From Ruminococcaceae bacterium UBA5295 (GTDB taxonomy: Bacteria; Bacillota; Clostridia; Oscillospirales; Acutalibacteraceae), in contig DHSD01000029.1 of the NCBI GenBank assembly GCA_002411365.1, forward strand, positions 19,540 to 83,539: a stretch of 64,000 nt of DNA, written 5' to 3'. Shown in pieces: positions 61,656-64,000 of this stretch. Below the pieces are notes generated by a model. It was not told the origin of the DNA. It searched no databases and saw only the letters and a list, made by a program, of their open reading frames with translations. The translations under genes and the position numbers were made by a program. How positions within the stretch are numbered: the stretch's first letter is position 1; every line of letters starts with the position of its first letter.

Positions 61656-64000
61656 TTATGGCTTTCGTATGCGGGGAACTAAAATAACCGCAAGTGTCCA
61701 GAATAATTCAAACAAAAGCAGTGCTGTGACAGAAAGCTGGCCTACGCCCGAGAATGCGGTGAAAAAAGCCACAAGTGCAAACCCGAGGGCGGCTCCAGCC
61801 GTCTGCAGTGCCACGCCAATGCTGATGTTGCCTTTCTGCCGTGTGCAGGCCGTGAGCATGCGCATCATGGCTGTGGTGCGGCCGTTTGTGGCGAACACTG
61901 CCGGTGCCCTTTTGGGCGGATGTGCCTGCAGGTGAGCATATATTTTACCGAGGCGTTCCGGAAGGATAGAAATTGAACTGCGGTTCAGCCCGAAACAGCT
62001 GGCTATTAACTCCGGTGTTATGTTTGGGTCGCGCGTGCGCACGAGAATGTTGATGCTGTTGTACTCAAGGCGGCGCAGTTCGACGGCGCGGCGGCGGTCA
62101 GTGCGGTAAAACACAAGGAACATTGCAACAAGGGTGCCGCCTGCTGCAAGGTAAACCGGTATTTTGCCAGCACGGAGGTATTTTTCCTCATAGTCATGTG
62201 AAGGCGCGTCTACACCGTGATGTTTTAGAAGTTCGCGGTTGCCGACAAGTATGAGCCGCCCGTCGACTTTTCCGGAAATGCCGAGCCCATCTTCGTACGC
62301 AGGGTGCTCAACATGGGGAAGTATGTCTGTGCGCGATTTAACTATCTGGCTGAACAGGCCGTTGAGAGTACCGCCGACGGACGCTGTGAGCGCTGTTGCG
62401 CCGAGTATTGCCTCATCTATGCGCTGGCCGGCAAAAGTCTGTATGCCGTTGAGGACAACAGTGCCGCGAGGAAATATATCCTCGGCATCGAGTATGACGG
62501 CGTTTGTCTTGCTGAACTGATCAATTGCGTCCCAGCCGACGGCCATGCTGCCGCAGCACTTCGCTATCTTGCTAAGGCGCGCCAGCGGGAGGTTTACGCT
62601 GAGCGACCCGCTGAACGGAACACATACGCAGGCAGAAGCGGTAAATGTGTTTAGCGCTAAGACCGGATTCTTTGTAAGCACGGCAGTTGCTATGCAGAGT
62701 AAAAGGCTGCCAATAAAGCCGGCGGGCGCAAGGTACTGCGATGTGTGTTCACTTGGGTCTGAAGTGGAATATGAATGTTCAAGAAAATGCTCAAGGAAGC
62801 CTGCCTTTGACTGGTATACAATTTTTGGATCTGGAATGCCGAATTCTTTTGTAAACTGTATTGCCGTGTTGTAGTCATCAAACGTCTGCACAGCATATTT
62901 CTGTTCTGAAGAGATTATAAAGTGAAAATTGTGCTTTATCCTTTTTGCCATGCTAAGCTTGCCGGCAGAATTGAGGAAAAGGGCGAATGCGGCGAGCGGC
63001 GCATAGAGGCGGCAGCCCGACTGCATGCCGGTAAACAGGAAAAGCACATTTTCGGCTATCGCCGCAAACACGGCGACAGAAGCGGCGCTGTCGGAATTTG
63101 CACGGAACCGGAACAGGCCGCTGAGACCGCTCCATACTGCAGGTGCACAGAAAACAACCGACAGCACAAGAAATATAAGTTCCGAAACAAGGCATATTTT
63201 CGCAGTAAACAGACTATGTAGCTCCGGCGTAAGCAGCGCCGGATGTTCCCACGCAACGCCGAAGGCAGTTAAGATAAGGGTGAAGATGCCTGTTACTATA
63301 AAGCGCAGAGTCATTTTCCTGACGTTGGAAGCGATGTCGTTTGCAATTGACGGCGCATCTTCAGGCTTGTTGTAGTCGTCGATTTCTTCTTCTGGCGGCT
63401 TCTCTTCTGCTTCGGGCTCAGGGCTTTCGGTTTCGTCTGTGTCTTCATCCATGCCTATGAAGCGGAAATGCATTTTTGCCTCAGACGCTTCTTCTTTTTT
63501 CTCTTTCTGTACGGGAAGCTCAATAGGCGGTGCAGACTCCACAGGCTTTTTTGGGGGTTCTTCTTTCTCCGGTTCCATGCGTTTCTTTTCTTTCAGCTCT
63601 TGGACTGCCGGAAATGGTATGGGTTCAGGTGCATGGATAGGCTGAAGTCTGTATCCTATTGCTTCTTTTGCAAGAGCTTCTGGCAGAGTGTCAAGCTCAA
63701 TAACATGGACGGGCACCTTATCGGCGCGGTAATGCGGAACACTGTGCTCGCAGGGCTCACGCTCTGCAGGCGGGGCAGGAGTCTCGTCTTTTGCACGCGG
63801 CGGCTTTTCAGGCTCTTTGACAGCATTCGGCGTTTCCTCGGCAGGTTTGGCTTCTTCTTCCGCGGCTTTTTGCGCTTTTGAAGGCGAAGTGCTTTCAGCT
63901 TCAGGCTTTTCAGCATTTTCGGCCTGCTGCGGTGTTTCCTGCGCACTTACTGTTTTTGCGGCAGGCATGGCTTCCGCTGTGCCGTCTGGCTTTTCGTTTT
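61656..64000 (-). CDS. Degenerate P-type ATPase-like membrane protein (5' end outside window)
   Basis: At least 770 residues from an in-frame ATG at 63968; the frame stays open to the window edge with the same composition, so the true start may lie outside. The first 200 residues are low-complexity, rich in Glu, Pro, Ala and Lys. About eight membrane segments follow with the spacing of a P1B heavy-metal ATPase, and the post-TM4 and N-domain parts (VGNRELLKHHGV) resemble CopA-type pumps. Catalytic motifs are lost: CPC is CVC, DKTGT is DAEDI (Asp494 kept), TGDN is TRDPN, GDGxND is ATNGRTT, and no TGE actuator loop is found in a shortened linker. It is unlikely to pump ions by the normal cycle; role unknown. 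Confidence 0.75.
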   Translation of the reverse strand, partial: NEKPDGTAEAMPAAKTVSAQETPQQAENAEKPEAESTSPSKAQKAAEEEAKPAEETPNAVKEPEKPPRAKDETPAPPAEREPCEHSVPHYRADKVPVHVIELDTLPEALAKEAIGYRLQPIHAPEPIPFPAVQELKEKKRMEPEKEEPPKKPVESAPPIELPVQKEKKEEASEAKMHFRFIGMDEDTDETESPEPEAEEKPPEEEIDDYNKPEDAPSIANDIASNVRKMTLRFIVTGIFTLILTAFGVAWEHPALLTPELHSLFTAKICLVSELIFLVLSVVFCAPAVWSGLSGLFRFRANSDSAASVAVFAAIAENVLFLFTGMQSGCRLYAPLAAFALFLNSAGKLSMAKRIKHNFHFIISSEQKYAVQTFDDYNTAIQFTKEFGIPDPKIVYQSKAGFLEHFLEHSYSTSDPSEHTSQYLAPAGFIGSLLLCIATAVLTKNPVLALNTFTASACVCVPFSGSLSVNLPLARLSKIAKCCGSMAVGWDAIDQFSKTNAVILDAEDIFPRGTVVLNGIQTFAGQRIDEAILGATALTASVGGTLNGLFSQIVKSRTDILPHVEHPAYEDGLGISGKVDGRLILVGNRELLKHHGVDAPSHDYEEKYLRAGKIPVYLAAGGTLVAMFLVFYRTDRRRAVELRRLEYNSINILVRTRDPNITPELIASCFGLNRSSISILPERLGKIYAHLQAHPPKRAPAVFATNGRTTAMMRMLTACTRQKGNISIGVALQTAGAALGFALVAFFTAFSGVGQLSVTALLLFELFWTLAVILVPRIRKP

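Overview
The window is chromosomal core and metabolic DNA from an anaerobic, low-to-mid-GC, probably spore-forming Firmicute of class Clostridia. Oscillospirales/Ruminococcaceae-like is my best guess; this is an inference from gene content, not a database match. Supporting signs are strong AAGGAGG-type ribosome sites, many 17-bp-spaced sigma-A promoters, two T-box leaders, a glmS ribozyme, HPr with a regulatory serine, a SpoVB-like flippase, a LysM/M14 endopeptidase behind a sigma-E-like promoter, a short archaeal-type ProRS, and the anaerobe-associated GGGtGRT protein. I see no rRNA, tRNA, CRISPR array, insertion sequence or prophage.

Layout. 0-7.9 kb: maltodextrin/glycogen use. A binding protein and two permeases of an ABC importer (minus strand, no ATPase gene) diverge from glgP/malP and malQ (plus strand), with a shared repeated operator-like motif between them. 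7.9-10.5 kb: sporulation-type endopeptidase and an MFS exporter. 10.7-19.9 kb: a long plus-strand run of lipoprotein, response regulator, histidine kinase, DUF1385 protein, prmC, recA, recX, rimO and pgsA, often with 4-base overlaps. 19.9-26.7 kb: a Cys T-box controlling cysE-cysS, an NRAMP-like metal transporter, a YbaK deacylase, then a second T-box controlling a CstA-family transporter. 26.7-30.6 kb: fused trehalose-6-P synthase/phosphatase and a SpoVB/MurJ-like flippase. 30.7-36.2 kb: prmA and a MoxR-DUF58-transglutaminase operon. 36.3-38.4 kb: glmS with its ribozyme.

38.4-46.0 kb: a self-contained PTS locus, mtlA-mtlR-mtlF-mtlD-ptsH-ptsI, encoding mannitol permease, regulator, IIA and dehydrogenase plus both general PTS proteins. 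46.1-52.9 kb (minus strand): an aromatic amino acid operon running aroE-aroK fusion, tyrA, aroB, aroA, aroC, pheA. It covers 3-dehydroquinate formation to prephenate, phenylpyruvate and hydroxyphenylpyruvate, but lacks DAHP synthase and dehydroquinate dehydratase. 53.0-57.6 kb: acpP, proS, deoB, pta. 57.8-64.0 kb: a small membrane protein, an IscU-like protein paired with a GGGtGRT protein, two polytopic membrane proteins, and a large membrane protein that looks like a degenerate P-type ATPase running off the right edge.

Most genes are ordinary housekeeping genes. The less ordinary items are the degenerate P-type ATPase, the IscU-like/GGGtGRT pair, the amino-acid-type T-box on a CstA transporter, the NRAMP-like gene whose start region is folded into the preceding terminator, the AroE-AroK fusion, and the overlapping face-to-face promoters of acpP and the aro operon. 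All family names rest on motif recognition by eye; no search was run.
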